The notes below the pieces were generated by a model. The model was not told the origin of the DNA. It worked only from the letters and a program-made list of their open reading frames with translations, and did not search any database. The translations under genes were made by a program, and so were the position numbers. From Planctomycetota bacterium (GTDB lineage Bacteria > Planctomycetota > Planctomycetia > Pirellulales > UBA1268): a DNA stretch of 64,000 nucleotides. This document shows positions 51,800-62,449 of the stretch, piece by piece. The stretch is taken from contig QWOQ01000015.1 in NCBI GenBank assembly GCA_003669585.1, positions 62,001 to 126,000 on the forward strand. Direction: 5' to 3'. Within the stretch, counting starts at the first letter, position 1. Every line of letters begins with the position of its first letter.

Positions 51800-52300
51800 T
51801 TGAACCCGGAAGAACTTCCTGCAGCTCCATCCGAAACGGCTCGTCATGAACGATGGATGCGTCTGGCGCTGGAGGAGGCGCAGGCAGCATATGCGCAAGA
51901 CGAAGTGCCGGTTGGCGCGGTGATTGTATCGGCCGGTCGCGTTGTCGCACGTGCGCACAACCAACGCGAGCAACTCGAAGATCCAACTGCCCATGCCGAA
52001 ATGATCGCGCTTACGCAGGCCGCCGCATCGCTCGGATCATGGAGACTCAGCAATTGCACGCTCTATGTCACGCTCGAACCATGTCCGATGTGTGCGGGTG
52101 CAGTTCTACAAGCGAGAGTCCCAACGGTTATTTGGGGCGCGACAGATCCCAAGGCCGGAGCGGTCGAAACCCTCTATCAACTCTTCGACGATGCGCGATT
52201 CAATCACCGCGTCGATCACAGCGGCCATGTGCTGGAAAATGAGTGCGGAAGAATTCTCAGCGATTTCTTTCGGGATCAACGCAGCAAAAAGCTAAAATAA
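51800..52300 (+). CDS. tadA: tRNA-specific adenosine deaminase
   Basis: TadA deaminates A34 to inosine in tRNA-Arg(ACG), required for decoding CGN codons. The zinc/catalytic motifs are [11 protein letters not shown] (HAE) and [16 protein letters not shown] (PCxxC), with [24 protein letters not shown] before them and [18 protein letters not shown] after. TTG 51800 is preceded by AAAGGAG and GAGG and gives 166 residues, the usual size; ATG 51725 would add 25 residues with no family counterpart, so the exact start is uncertain. The guanine-deaminase relatives have a different active-site loop, so tRNA editing is the better call. Confidence 0.93.
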   Translation: MNPEELPAAPSETARHERWMRLALEEAQAAYAQDEVPVGAVIVSAGRVVARAHNQREQLEDPTAHAEMIALTQAAASLGSWRLSNCTLYVTLEPCPMCAGAVLQARVPTVIWGATDPKAGAVETLYQLFDDARFNHRVDHSGHVLENECGRILSDFFRDQRSKKLK

Positions 52301-52349
52301 CAAGCGATCTTAAAACCACATTTCGCAAAAATAAATCCGTAAAACGGGT

Positions 52350-53669
52350 TTAGGAGCGATTTGCAAGGGGTATAAATTCACGGAGCGTTTCTCCCGTGTA
52401 AATCTGGCGAGGTCGACAGATGCGACTTGTAGAGGAGTGGTGCATTTCAACCCAGTGTGCAATCCACCCCGGCAATCGCCCCATGGCAAAGAGTACTGTG
52501 AACATCTGCACCGGCATTCCCATCGCACGATAGATCACACCGGAATAGAAGTCGACGTTCGGATAGAGTTTTCGTTCGATAAAATATTCATCCGCAAGCG
52601 CAACCTCTTCAAGCTGCTGGGCGATGTCAAAGATTGGATCGAGCCGATGAAGTTTTGCCAGTAATTTGTCACAAATACCTTTGATCAATCGGGCTCTTGG
52701 ATCGTAGTTTTTGTAGACACGGTGGCCAAATCCCATGAGTCGAAATCCGGACTCTTTTTTCTTTGCCATGTCAACGTATTTTTTTACGTTGCCGCCGTCT
52801 GCCACGATCATTTCGAGCATTTCAACGCAGGCCTGATTGGCACCGCCATGCAGTGGTCCCCAGAGTGCGGAAATACCAGCAGAGATTGAGGCGAAAAGAT
52901 TCGCATCACTGCTGCCCACCATGCGCACTGTAGACGTTGAACAATTTTGTTCATGATCAGCATGAACGATGAGAAGCGTGTTCAGTGCCTGCACGAAATC
53001 CGGATCGATGACATATGGCTCGCACGGAACAGCAAACATCATTTGCAAAAAGTTTTGACAATAGGTGAGATCGTTTCGGGGATACATCAGCGGCTGACCG
53101 CACGACTTCTTGTGACTGTAGGCAGCGATCGTAGGAAGTTTCGCCATGAGGCGGTGCACGCTCACTTCGACTTGTCGGGGATCTCGAACGTCGAGCGAAT
53201 CTTGATAGAAGGTTGAAAGTGCGCCGACGACACTTCCAAGAATTGCCATCGGGTGCGCGTCTCGAGGGAACCCATTATAGAACGCTCTCATTTCCTCATG
53301 GATCATCGTATGATGAGCCAGAGAGCCACTAAATGACGCCAGTTCTTTTTTGGTAGGAAGCGTCCCATAGATAAGCAGATAGCTGACTTCAACAAAATCA
53401 CATCGCTCAGCCAGCACTTCAATAGGATATCCTCGATAGCGGAGAATGCCTTTTTCTCCATCAAGATAGGTGATGGAACTCGTGGTTGAACCTGTGTTGA
53501 CGTAGCCTTCGTCAAGAGTGATCAAGCCACTTTGAGCGCGGAGCTTTGCGACATCGATTGCCCGCTCGCCTTCGCTCCCTCGGCAAATCGGCAGCTCGAA
53601 AGATTTACCGTCGAACTCGAGCTTGGCGACACCTTCCGGGGCAGTGCGATTGTCTGTTAGTGGGCTCAT
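52350..53669 (-). CDS. gltA: Citrate synthase (type I/II, hexameric class)
   Basis: A 439-residue citrate synthase joining oxaloacetate and acetyl-CoA at the entry of the TCA cycle. Conserved active-site parts are HADHEQNCSTSTVRMVGSS, WGPLHGGANQACVEML (catalytic His) and LMGFGHRVYKNYDPRA (His and Asp context), with the N-terminal beta-rich domain (LEFDGKSFELPI... ITYLDGEKGILRYRGYPIE) typical of the longer NADH-sensitive type found in Gram-negative bacteria. The C-terminus SRICRPRQIYTG is canonical. It is convergent with tadA. No other TCA gene is near. ATG 53669 gives the expected N-terminus. Confidence 0.97.
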   Translation of the reverse strand: MSPLTDNRTAPEGVAKLEFDGKSFELPICRGSEGERAIDVAKLRAQSGLITLDEGYVNTGSTTSSITYLDGEKGILRYRGYPIEVLAERCDFVEVSYLLIYGTLPTKKELASFSGSLAHHTMIHEEMRAFYNGFPRDAHPMAILGSVVGALSTFYQDSLDVRDPRQVEVSVHRLMAKLPTIAAYSHKKSCGQPLMYPRNDLTYCQNFLQMMFAVPCEPYVIDPDFVQALNTLLIVHADHEQNCSTSTVRMVGSSDANLFASISAGISALWGPLHGGANQACVEMLEMIVADGGNVKKYVDMAKKKESGFRLMGFGHRVYKNYDPRARLIKGICDKLLAKLHRLDPIFDIAQQLEEVALADEYFIERKLYPNVDFYSGVIYRAMGMPVQMFTVLFAMGRLPGWIAHWVEMHHSSTSRICRPRQIYTGETLREFIPLANRS

Positions 53670-53890
53670 AATCTGTGAATGCGCATGGAGAGAATAAAAA
53701 GAAGCACTTCAAATGATTGGCCACAGTGGCCCTCTGCTTCTGTCAATCGACGCAGTCTACTGCTCAGAGATCGTTGCTACAACGAGTCCAGTTGAGGGAA
53801 ATCAAAAAGCAAAGAGCACATTCAGTGCCGACACTCTTTTGGAAATCATCGTTGGAAAGCTCCGTCGGGCAATGAAATGGCGATCAAAGC

Positions 53891-55309
53891 TCATCGCAGC
53901 TGACGATCCTGACCGGCAACATTTTGCTGAACACGAGCAGGTTCATTGTCAAAGATGGTCCAGACCGGCGTGAGATTGCGCAAGCGAGCGAGATACTCAT
54001 CAAACCGGTCGGCTCGTCGTTGTTCTCGAAGTGTTTCCTTGATGCCAACTTGTGCTTCTACAAATGGTACTCGGCCAGCTTCAACGCGTTCGATCACTCG
54101 GACAATATGGAGGACCGCACCATCATCAAGAATCGAACTCAAAGTGCCAACCGGGAGAGTGAAAATGGATTCATCAACGGCTTTTGATACGAGGCTCCCT
54201 TTTATTGTCCAGTCATAGGTTCCTCCTCCAGATGCTGTAAAACCCTCAGAGAACGCCTTGGCAACATCCGAAAACGGTTCTCCGTTGATGACTCGATTTC
54301 CCATGCCAGCAAGTTTCTGCCATGCCTGTTCACGCGATTGTTCTGGGGTGATGCGAACCGTGAGTTGTTCAAATCGGGTTTTTGCCGGGAATTCATATTC
54401 TTTCAAATGGGCTTGGTAGATGGCAATCATTTGAGCATGAGGAATTTCTTCTTCAGTGGAAACTTTTTGTTGGATCCATTGCGCCGCAAGTGCACGCTCA
54501 AAGTAAGTCTTGCGAATTCTTTCAAGCGACTGTCCACGCGCCCGCAAGTACAAGTCGTACTCTCCCTGCGTTGAGACCCCTGCTTCTTGGACTAACTTAG
54601 GAAGCTGCTGTTGATCAAACGCTTCCCGTACTTTTTTCTCAATTTCCGGAAGACGTTCTTCGGGAATCGTACGGCAGGCATCGACGTAGACGAGCATCGA
54701 CTCGATATGTTGTTTGAGCAATTGTCGATAAATTTGCAATTTGAGTTCACGGACCTGTTCTGGCTTGAGTCCCGGAGTCACTTTCGCAAGCCATGCCACA
54801 ACGCTTGGCGTCAGCAGGTCAGTTTCCATCACAACTTCGGAACCGACACGTGCCACAACGAGAGCATCTTCAAGTGAAGTCGGTGAGCCAACAGGTGATT
54901 GAGGAACAGCAGGAGGCTGAGCCACTCCTGGCAACGCTGTGCTGGGAGGTTGGAACGCAGGTTCTTCGAAACCCACGGTGACCACACCCTCATCGTGAAT
55001 GATGTCGAGTGGACTGCCAGGCTTTTGACGGATGCTGCTAATGACACTGTGAGGCGTTTTTTTCTTGGAACTCGGCCATCCCTCGGGACGTGAAATGTGC
55101 TTCGGAGTTGTTGGAATTTGTTGCGATTGTGTGGCAAGTGGTCGAATGGATTCGGTATCAGTCACGGGAATTTCATCGGCCGCAGGATCGGCCAGCAGAG
55201 ACGACAGAAATGAAAAAGAAAAAAAGAAGATCGAAATAATCAGGATGGAATCTGTGCGTGATTTCAACACAAACGCAACGGAAGATGTTCTGGGCAGTGC
55301 TCGACGCAT
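53891..55309 (-). CDS. Exported peptidyl-prolyl isomerase (SurA/PpiC type)
   Basis: A 472-residue exported protein. A signal-like helix (IISIFFFSFSFLSSLLA) is followed by a proline/serine-rich linker and a SurA-like N-domain (VLVARVGSEVVMETDLLTPSVVAWL...), a helical chaperone region, then a parvulin domain from about residue 310 (FSDVAKAFSEGFTASGGGTYDWTIKGSLVSKAVDESIFTLPVGTLSSILDDGAVLHIVRVIER). SurA proteins chaperone outer-membrane proteins in the periplasm. ATG 55309 starts cleanly before the signal helix. It is between gltA and mfd on the same strand, with 106 bases to mfd's stop. Isomerase activity is plausible, as the parvulin core is complete. Confidence 0.87.
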   Translation of the reverse strand: MRRALPRTSSVAFVLKSRTDSILIISIFFFSFSFLSSLLADPAADEIPVTDTESIRPLATQSQQIPTTPKHISRPEGWPSSKKKTPHSVISSIRQKPGSPLDIIHDEGVVTVGFEEPAFQPPSTALPGVAQPPAVPQSPVGSPTSLEDALVVARVGSEVVMETDLLTPSVVAWLAKVTPGLKPEQVRELKLQIYRQLLKQHIESMLVYVDACRTIPEERLPEIEKKVREAFDQQQLPKLVQEAGVSTQGEYDLYLRARGQSLERIRKTYFERALAAQWIQQKVSTEEEIPHAQMIAIYQAHLKEYEFPAKTRFEQLTVRITPEQSREQAWQKLAGMGNRVINGEPFSDVAKAFSEGFTASGGGTYDWTIKGSLVSKAVDESIFTLPVGTLSSILDDGAVLHIVRVIERVEAGRVPFVEAQVGIKETLREQRRADRFDEYLARLRNLTPVWTIFDNEPARVQQNVAGQDRQLR

Positions 55310-55415
55310 CGTTGGTTCCGTGAGGATGCTTTCCAAAATTATATTGACCGTACGCCACGCGACTGGCCACCTCGCCGGTCACTCTTCACCCCAAACATCT
55401 TTCCGCGTCATCCGT

Positions 55416-58400
55416 TCATGATCGCCTTGCGGGAACGGAAGGAGAGGGACTATAGGGAAGGTTCTCGCGCGGTCGCAACAGCGTTTTTACCACGTCCCAG
55501 ATGCGATTTGGGGTTTCTTGAACGCGGGAATCCAGCGGTAAGCAGGCGGAACGACCATCAATGATCCGCAAACGAGAACCGCGTTCCCGTCGAAGACGTT
55601 CGAGAGGAAGAGGATCCCGATAGCGGATCATGATCAGACCATCCTGGCAGCCGATTGAATGGATGCTCCATAAGGATGCTGCTATGCGCAGGCGACCTCG
55701 TTCAATAAGTCGCTGTGCGGTCTCTGGCGGTGGCCCGAAACGATCAGTGAGTTCGGTCGAGATCTCATCAAGTTGTGAGTCAAGCGTCGCCCTCGCAATA
55801 CGTCTGTAGAGATCAATCTTGGATCGAAAGTCGCTGATGTACTCTCTGGGTAGCCACGCATCTCCTGGCAGATCGATCTGAACTGTTGGTGGCTCCGAGG
55901 GAGGCAACGCTTTGAGACGCCGCACGGCCTGTTCCAAGAGTCGGCAGTAGAGTTCGTATCCCACCATCGCGATATGTCCGCTTTGCTGGGTTCCTAGTAG
56001 ATTTCCTGCACCGCGAATTTCTAGATCTCGCATCGCAAGCGAAAACCCTGCGCCCATGCTGGAGAACTCCTGGATGGCACGAAGTCTTCTCGCCGCAGTG
56101 CCACTTAAATGCGTCCCGGAATCAATGAGCATGTAGCAGTACGCACGATGGTGTGATCGACCAACGCGTCCACGAAGTTGGTGTAGGTCGGCAAGACCGT
56201 AGTGATCGGCTTCATCAATAAAGATCGTATTAGCGCGTGGAATATCCAATCCGCTTTCAACAATCGTGGTGGCTAACAAGATGTCGATATTGCCTGCCAC
56301 GAAGTCGAGCATTACGTGTTCCAAATTGTCCTCGCTGAGACGACCATGCACGATCCCAATGGTTGCCTCTGGAGCAATTCGCTCAAGTTTTTGTTTCACA
56401 AGATGAATGTCATGAATTCGATTGTGAATAAAAAAGACCTGTCCATTCCGGGCCAATTCGCGATCAATCGCTTGTCGGATGAGAGCCTCGTCCCAACGCG
56501 CAACTCTTGTTTCAACTGCGATGCGATCCATGGGCGGCGTTGCGAGGTTTGAAATGTCACGAATGCCAAGCATCGACATATGAAGTGTGCGGGGAATGGG
56601 TGTGGCCGTCATGGTGAGAACGTCGACGGAGGCACGCAGTGCTTTGAGACGCTCCTTTATTTCGACTCCAAAACGCTGTTCTTCATCGATGACGATTATG
56701 CCGAGATTGGAAAAGTGGATGTCTTTCTGAACCAGTCTGTGAGTTCCGATCACAATGTCAATTTTTCCAGAGGCAAGTCCTTCGAGGGTTTCGCGTTCTT
56801 CGGAGGGACTGGAAAATCGTGAAAGTGATGCAACGACAAAAGGAAACTCCGCAAAACGTTTTATAAAAGAACGTCGATGCTGATCGGCAAGCACAGTTGT
56901 GGGGACGAGCACTGCGGCTTGAAACCCAGCCTCTACGGCTTTGAATGCTGCCCTCATCGCCATTTCAGTTTTCCCAAATCCAACATCTCCGCAAAGCAGG
57001 CGGTCCATAGGACGGGGTTGCTGCATGTCGGCTTTGATCGCTGCTGAAGCAGTCACCTGATCCGGAGTCTCTTCAAAAGGAAATGATTCCTCAAACTTTT
57101 GTTGCCACGGAGTGTCAGGGGGAAAAGAAATTCCAGGGCGGTTGTCTCGCCTTGCCTGAAGCGAGAGCATTTCCGAGGCCATGTCGGCAACGGCTTCGCG
57201 CACGGATTGCTTTTGTTTCTCCCAAAGCGTGCTGCCAATTTTTGCTAAACGTGGTGCATTTTTGTTGCCGCCGACATATTTCTGCACCATCTCAATACCA
57301 GATGCCGGCACGAAGACGATTGTCGACAAAGCGAATTCGATTTCGAGAAATTCTTCCGTGCGACCATGTTGCTCCAGAAGTTTGAGTCCTCGGTATCGAC
57401 CGATGCCGTGCGCGACATGGACCACATAGTCCCCTTCATGCAGATCGAGAAAGGTATCAATCGCGCGGACAAGGGATCTTCGTGCCGATCGTCGTCCGAG
57501 CGTTTCGCGGTGGAACAATTCTGATGCGCTCACAAGCACAATGCGCTTGGGTACAATCCGAAATCCGGCGGTAAGTTTTCCGAGTGCAAAGTTCAATTTT
57601 CCTGAGCGAGCAGGTGCGCAGTCGGAGAGAAGTTCGGTGAGGCGATCAATCTCGGCTGATGTTTCGGCGATGATCCACACCTCTTGGTCACGCCCGATCG
57701 AGTCGAGTTCTCCTCGTACCCGATCGATGGAGCCGGAGAATCGTTCGATGCTTTCGAGAGAAAGTTCGGCAGACGCCTCCAAGCTGGATGAGGCAATCGA
57801 AGAAAGCGTGACGGATGGAAATTTCCAGATCCCGGAAAAAATATCTTCGGGATCGGTGACCTCGGTGATACCGGAAAGTCGTTGGTAAATCTTGCGGGCT
57901 TCCTCGGTGACTTCCGCCGGTTCGACGATCCCCCACCAAGACTTCTTGGAGATCAGTTCGGCCAGTGTCGTACGCCGCTGCGAGGAATCATTTCCAAGTG
58001 CGGTGAGTTCTATGAAATTAAGTGTTGAAATGCTTCGCTGAGAGACTTGATCAAATGAACGAATCGATTCGATTTCATCTCCGTCAAGTTCGATGCGAAT
58101 TGGACGATCCCAGTCGGGTGCAAAAAGATCGAAGATGCCTCCACGCCGAGCAAGAGTTCCCGGAGTCTCAACGGTGGCTGTTGGCTCCCAGCCGCGGGCA
58201 ACCAGCCACGAGTTAAGCTCACTTGATTCAAGTCGATCTCCGATTCGGAGAGTTCGAGTTCCCTCAAGAATGTCGCGCGGGTCAGCAAGCGGAATCAATA
58301 AAGCATGCGCACAGGTCACAAGAATGCGTGGCCCATTTCCGGTGATGAGTCGTTTGACGAGTCCGAGACGCTCAGCAATGGCTTGATCGATCGCCAGAGA

Positions 58401-58709
58401 TTCACCACGAACTCGATCAGGAACCGAGAGCAGTTCAGCGGCTGCTTTTGAAAAAATGGACAGATCATCCAGAAGTCGTTCAGCGTCATCTGCGTGGGCT
58501 GTAAGAACGACCAACATACCGTCTGCTGGACAGGCTTTTTCCAGAGAGGCCGCCACCAGCGCAGAACTCGACCCCCAGGTTCCGCCCACTGTTGCGCCAT
58601 GTCCGCTTTGCAGACTAGCGATCACTTCGGCGAACCCGCGATGTTCTTCAAGAGTACCGGACAGCTCGAGTAAACGATCGGCTGAACGATGAACTGACGA
58701 CTCTGGCAC
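55416..58709 (-). CDS. mfd: Transcription-repair coupling factor
   Basis: Mfd removes stalled RNA polymerase and recruits UvrA for nucleotide excision repair. The 1097-residue product has the UvrB-homology N-terminal region, the RNA-polymerase interacting (CarD-like) segment ([42 protein letters not shown]), and helicase motifs: [20 protein letters not shown], motif [48 protein letters not shown], and the C-terminal TRCF domain. The start is GTG 58709 with GAGG five bases upstream. It is at the head of the mfd-ppi-gltA minus-strand run and divergent from ilvB. Confidence 0.97.
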   Translation of the reverse strand: MPESSVHRSADRLLELSGTLEEHRGFAEVIASLQSGHGATVGGTWGSSSALVAASLEKACPADGMLVVLTAHADDAERLLDDLSIFSKAAAELLSVPDRVRGESLAIDQAIAERLGLVKRLITGNGPRILVTCAHALLIPLADPRDILEGTRTLRIGDRLESSELNSWLVARGWEPTATVETPGTLARRGGIFDLFAPDWDRPIRIELDGDEIESIRSFDQVSQRSISTLNFIELTALGNDSSQRRTTLAELISKKSWWGIVEPAEVTEEARKIYQRLSGITEVTDPEDIFSGIWKFPSVTLSSIASSSLEASAELSLESIERFSGSIDRVRGELDSIGRDQEVWIIAETSAEIDRLTELLSDCAPARSGKLNFALGKLTAGFRIVPKRIVLVSASELFHRETLGRRSARRSLVRAIDTFLDLHEGDYVVHVAHGIGRYRGLKLLEQHGRTEEFLEIEFALSTIVFVPASGIEMVQKYVGGNKNAPRLAKIGSTLWEKQKQSVREAVADMASEMLSLQARRDNRPGISFPPDTPWQQKFEESFPFEETPDQVTASAAIKADMQQPRPMDRLLCGDVGFGKTEMAMRAAFKAVEAGFQAAVLVPTTVLADQHRRSFIKRFAEFPFVVASLSRFSSPSEERETLEGLASGKIDIVIGTHRLVQKDIHFSNLGIIVIDEEQRFGVEIKERLKALRASVDVLTMTATPIPRTLHMSMLGIRDISNLATPPMDRIAVETRVARWDEALIRQAIDRELARNGQVFFIHNRIHDIHLVKQKLERIAPEATIGIVHGRLSEDNLEHVMLDFVAGNIDILLATTIVESGLDIPRANTIFIDEADHYGLADLHQLRGRVGRSHHRAYCYMLIDSGTHLSGTAARRLRAIQEFSSMGAGFSLAMRDLEIRGAGNLLGTQQSGHIAMVGYELYCRLLEQAVRRLKALPPSEPPTVQIDLPGDAWLPREYISDFRSKIDLYRRIARATLDSQLDEISTELTDRFGPPPETAQRLIERGRLRIAASLWSIHSIGCQDGLIMIRYRDPLPLERLRRERGSRLRIIDGRSACLPLDSRVQETPNRIWDVVKTLLRPRENLPYSPSPSVPARRS

Positions 58710-58783
58710 AGGGCCTCGCTAGAAAAAAGACTCAGACCCAAGTCTAGCGAATAGGTGGGATCGCATCGATTTTTTTAGGTTGT

Positions 58784-58804
58784 ATTCAGAGGAATGCTCT
58801 GAAT
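58784..58804. repeat. Inverted repeat upstream of mfd and ilvB
   Basis: Arms ATTCAGAG (58784-58791) and CTCTGAAT (58797-58804) flank a 5-base loop. It could be a regulator site in the divergent promoter region; no factor is known. Confidence 0.35.
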
Positions 58805-59001
58805 TCGGGAGACGGCGGCGTCGATGGGTATTGGAAAATATGGTTTCGACCGTATCGATTGCATCTATTGACCGGGGTTAGGGTTGCTTTTGGGAGTTCT
58901 GGAGGGAGCTTTTTCAGGTGTGAATTCCTTGCGAGGAGGTGGTGTGACACGTATTCTTCACTAAGATTCTAAAGCGAGGGCCGATGGCTCACGATCGCTG
59001 T

Positions 59002-59017
59002 TGGCACGGTGGTTGCG
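59002..59017 (+). promoter_or_regulatory. Sigma-54-type promoter (-24/-12) upstream of ilvB
   Basis: TTGGCACGGTGGTTGCG at 59001-59017 matches the RpoN consensus TGGCAC-N5-TTGC exactly, with GG (59003-59004) and GC (59015-59016) ten bases apart. Transcription would begin near 59027-59030, leaving about a 40-base leader before ilvB ATG 59069. A short CTCACG/CGTGAG inverted repeat flanks it. Such promoters need an enhancer-binding activator. Confidence 0.7.
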
Positions 59018-59068
59018 TGAGACGGTGGCAGACGATATCAGTTCCTTTTTTTTGGAGTATTTTTCCCA

Positions 59069-60841
59069 ATGACTACGGTTACTCGTCCCCATACAAGTGA
59101 AACGTTCGTGTCGGGGGCCGATGTGGTTATCGAGTCATTGGTGCGACATGGAGTAGACGTAATCTTTGCCTATCCAGGCGGTGCGAGCATGCCGCTGCAT
59201 CAATCTCTCACGCGCTATCGAGATCAACTCCGTACTATTCTTCCTCGGCATGAACAGGGAGGAGCCTTTGCCGCGCAGGGATATGCGAGAACGACCGGAC
59301 GACCTGGGGTGGTGATGGCCACTAGCGGCCCAGGTGCGCTCAATCTGGTAACAGCCATTGCCGACGCGCGACTCGATAGCATTCCAATGGTTGTATTAAC
59401 TGGTCAAGTGGGAACTTCTGTGATTGGCACAGATGCATTTCAGGAGACCCCTATGGTTGAAGTCTGTCGGGGGATCACGAAGCATCACTATCTTGTCACC
59501 GATGCAAATGACATTGCGCGCGTCATGCGAGAAGCCTTTCATATAGCAACGACAGGCCGGCCTGGTCCTGTGCTCGTCGATCTTCCAAAAAATATCCAGC
59601 TCACACAACTTGTTCCAGACTACAACGCACCGATGCGCCTTCCGGGCTATCATCCCGAGAAGCGAAACGTGCGACCAGAACAAATTGCGCAGGTGGTTGC
59701 CGCAATCAAGCGATCCAAACGCCCAGTGATTTATGCCGGAGGTGGCGTGATCACGGCCAATGCATCAGCTCAACTTCGTGAGCTTGTAGAAAAAACAGGA
59801 ATCCCTGTCACGATGACGTTGATGGGGCTTGGTGCTTTTTCTGCGGATGAGGATCTCTGCTTAGACATGCTTGGCATGCATGGAAGCGTCTACGCGAATT
59901 ACGCCGTCGATCAGGCCGATTTGCTCTTGGCGATCGGAGTCAGATTCGATGACCGAGTGACTGGAAAAGTGTCTGAATTTGCTCAGCACGGATTTATTGT
60001 TCACATCGACATTGATCCATCTGAAATTAACAAGAATAAGATCGTTCACTTGCCGATTGTCGCGGACATCAAGGAAGTTCTGCAGGAGTTGGTCAAATCG
60101 GTGGAGCCTCCCACGGCGAGCCTGCACGACTGGCATACACAGATTGCACAGTGGAAAACCGAAGATCCGTTTTCCTACGACACCACTTTTCCAGGCATTC
60201 TGCCACAGCATGCAATCGCGGAACTATCACGACTTTCAGCAGATCGAGACACGATCGTCACCGTCGGTGTGGGGCAGCACCAGATGTGGTCGGCTCAATT
60301 TTTCAAGTTCCGAAATCCACGCAAATGGCTTTCGAGCAGTGGATTAGGCACGATGGGATTTGGACTTCCTGCGGCGATCGGTGCAAAAGTCGCGCATCCA
60401 GAATCATTGGTTGTTGATATCGACGGAGATGGCAGCATTCTGATGAACATTCAGGAAATGGCCACGTGTCACTGCGAACAGATTCCTGTAAAAGTACTTT
60501 TGCTGAATAACCAGCACTTGGGAATGGTCGTACAGTGGGAGGATCGATTCTTTAAGGGAAACCGTGCGCACACCTACTTAGGACCGGTGCATCATCCCGA
60601 GGCATTCGGCAAGGGAGATGGCATCGGGCCCCAAGATCGCTATCCAGACTTCGTTGAAATTGCCAAAGGTTTTGGCTGGCATGCACAAAGCGTTTCCAAG
60701 AAAGCCGATCTTGAAAGTGCGATTCTTGCACTGATCAATGCTCCAGGACCGGCGATCCTCGACGTGCAGGTGCCTTATCAAGAGCATGTACTGCCGATGA
60801 TTCCATCCGGCATGACAGTACGCGATTTAATTAAGCGATAG
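59069..60841 (+). CDS. ilvB: Acetolactate synthase large subunit
   Basis: IlvB, a thiamine-diphosphate enzyme, condenses pyruvate with pyruvate or 2-ketobutyrate at the start of branched-chain amino-acid synthesis. The 590-residue product has the catalytic glutamate in [38 protein letters not shown]-like VDLPKNIQ, the FAD-binding middle domain and the TPP site [19 protein letters not shown]...[23 protein letters not shown] 59069 has GGAG upstream. A regulatory subunit gene ilvN does not follow; the next gene is convergent. It may be encoded elsewhere. The sigma-54-type promoter suggests nitrogen- or carbon-linked regulation. Confidence 0.96.
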   Translation: MTTVTRPHTSETFVSGADVVIESLVRHGVDVIFAYPGGASMPLHQSLTRYRDQLRTILPRHEQGGAFAAQGYARTTGRPGVVMATSGPGALNLVTAIADARLDSIPMVVLTGQVGTSVIGTDAFQETPMVEVCRGITKHHYLVTDANDIARVMREAFHIATTGRPGPVLVDLPKNIQLTQLVPDYNAPMRLPGYHPEKRNVRPEQIAQVVAAIKRSKRPVIYAGGGVITANASAQLRELVEKTGIPVTMTLMGLGAFSADEDLCLDMLGMHGSVYANYAVDQADLLLAIGVRFDDRVTGKVSEFAQHGFIVHIDIDPSEINKNKIVHLPIVADIKEVLQELVKSVEPPTASLHDWHTQIAQWKTEDPFSYDTTFPGILPQHAIAELSRLSADRDTIVTVGVGQHQMWSAQFFKFRNPRKWLSSSGLGTMGFGLPAAIGAKVAHPESLVVDIDGDGSILMNIQEMATCHCEQIPVKVLLLNNQHLGMVVQWEDRFFKGNRAHTYLGPVHHPEAFGKGDGIGPQDRYPDFVEIAKGFGWHAQSVSKKADLESAILALINAPGPAILDVQVPYQEHVLPMIPSGMTVRDLIKR

Positions 60842-60934
60842 ATTCAGCCGTTCAATAGATTCAAACGCAGCTCGACACAAGAAAAGTCTTTGTCTCGTTG
60901 CAAAAGCAGAGGCCGATTCGAGTGCCGTTGGCTT

Positions 60935-62449
60935 TCACGGTTCCGACTTTTTGGGCGAAGGCTTTTTGACGGCTGGCTTTTTCGCAGGTTCCTCTGTTTC
61001 TCCAGGAGCTGAGGATTCTTCAACCGGAACGGTTTCTTCTGGAGAAGCGTCCGTCTCCGTTGCATTCTCTTGAGCGGCCATAGCTGCTGCCTCGGCTTGT
61101 TCTGCTGCCTCTCGTTCCTCGATTCGTTCGGGCAGAAGTCGATCAAGGCATTTGCTGAGTGCTGCGAAATCAGCGTACTCGGTCATATCAAAAGCGCAGT
61201 CACGTAAGACGGTTGCCAGAAGTGTGACATCTTCAGCCAATTGCATTTCTGTGGCGGGAACGAGTTGCAAAAGTCCCTTGCCTTTGGATTTGGGATCTTC
61301 GGCTTCGAGAGCTTCTGCAAGCACCGAAAGTCTCCAGGCTTGGCGCACATAGGTCTGAACGCCGAGCGGATCATTTCGTGGCTTTCCTGAGCCCATTTCC
61401 ATTCCCATAGCACCAGGCGGCCCCATTCCACCCCCGAAGTTAGATCCTCCGCCCGTGCCGCCGAGATACTCTTTTTCGAGGATACGTTGTTCCAAAAATT
61501 GTTCATCGTTTAAAAGAGAAGTAGTCGCAAGAACTTTGATCGATTCAACCAGAGCAGAGAGGTCAAGCTTTGTGTCTCGATCTGCCAAAGCTCCTAGCAG
61601 TGATGCACAACGCACTCGCAGATTGAGGCCCGCTTGAGAGTTATTGAGAGCGGCAAGTATGTTCGTAGCATCGCTTTCAGTGAGTGGATTTCCAATCACG
61701 CGGAGGCTAGCCATGGCCTTGGACTGAAGCCACTCATGAGCTGTCTGCTGAGTGTCAGGAGTGGTTTCGGCAATAATTGTAAATGCTGCTGCAGTAATTG
61801 CTTTGCGACCTTCGGGATTGCCAGCACTGGACGCATGCCGAAATAATCCAGGCATGGCACTTGCCCGAATTGCCAGTGGCAGATCGATATTGGTGGCGAT
61901 TGTCACAATCGCTTCTACTGCAGAGGGCCATGGCTCCTGCTTCGGAGTGCGAAGATCCCCGATCAGCAGCACCGCATTGACTCGCACAGCCATGTCAAAG
62001 TCATCGGATGCGGCGGCTTGTGAGGCATACAGAACAACGGCGGCTTGAGCAGCATCAAATGCAGCAGGGCTTGTAATGGGGACAAGAAACACGTCGCGAA
62101 TGCGTTTGCGGACCCGTTCGATTTGAGGTCGATTGCTTTGGAGCTCCAACTGTGGAAGAACATTTTCGAGAAAATGGGCTTGGTGTTTGCCGTCAAATGC
62201 CCCGCCAGCTTTGAGGGCTTCAGTATATGCTTTTGTTTCTGGGGAAGATTCAACCTTCGTCCACGTTTCAAAGAGTGCAGCATCTTGACCATAAAGAATC
62301 GATGGTGCCCCGCACACCAAAAGAATGACACCAGAAAATACAGCGACGAGAAAACGTTTCGCAAAAGAGAAACCTTTACGATCAGTACAAGAAACAATTA
62401 GTGAACAGTGCATGCGTGATTGACAAAAAAACATTTGAGCAGACCTCAT
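60935..62449 (-). CDS. Exported helical-repeat protein, unknown function
   Basis: A 504-residue protein with an N-terminal signal-like helix (FLVAVFSGVILLVCGAPSILYG). The body consists of short helices in a HEAT-like arrangement (AVRVNAVLLIGDLRTPKQEPWPSAVEAIVTIATNID...LAIRASAMPGLFRHASSAGNPEGRKA). A Gly/Met-rich low-complexity stretch (GGTGGGSNFGGGMGPPGAMGM) lies near residue 345, and the last 70 residues are Glu/Ala/Pro-rich, ending in a Lys/Pro tail. Its ATG overlaps the stop of the next upstream gene by four bases (ATGA), so both are translationally coupled. The pair shares Gly/Met-rich segments. No family is recognised. Confidence 0.65.
   Translation of the reverse strand: MRSAQMFFCQSRMHCSLIVSCTDRKGFSFAKRFLVAVFSGVILLVCGAPSILYGQDAALFETWTKVESSPETKAYTEALKAGGAFDGKHQAHFLENVLPQLELQSNRPQIERVRKRIRDVFLVPITSPAAFDAAQAAVVLYASQAAASDDFDMAVRVNAVLLIGDLRTPKQEPWPSAVEAIVTIATNIDLPLAIRASAMPGLFRHASSAGNPEGRKAITAAAFTIIAETTPDTQQTAHEWLQSKAMASLRVIGNPLTESDATNILAALNNSQAGLNLRVRCASLLGALADRDTKLDLSALVESIKVLATTSLLNDEQFLEQRILEKEYLGGTGGGSNFGGGMGPPGAMGMEMGSGKPRNDPLGVQTYVRQAWRLSVLAEALEAEDPKSKGKGLLQLVPATEMQLAEDVTLLATVLRDCAFDMTEYADFAALSKCLDRLLPERIEEREAAEQAEAAAMAAQENATETDASPEETVPVEESSAPGETEEPAKKPAVKKPSPKKSEP

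Larger units (their letters stand above)
58710..59068. other. Divergent intergenic region mfd/ilvB
   Basis: A 359-base gap with the ilvB sigma-54-type promoter at 59002-59017, an 8-base-pair hairpin at 58784-58804, and otherwise no gene. The G-rich stretch near 58875-58915 is unusual but no function is evident. Confidence 0.5.

Noticed and set aside
51425-51800. Possible signal-recognition-particle RNA near tadA
   Set aside because: The conserved GGAAGCAGC and GGTCCGGAAG-type loop sequences are absent.
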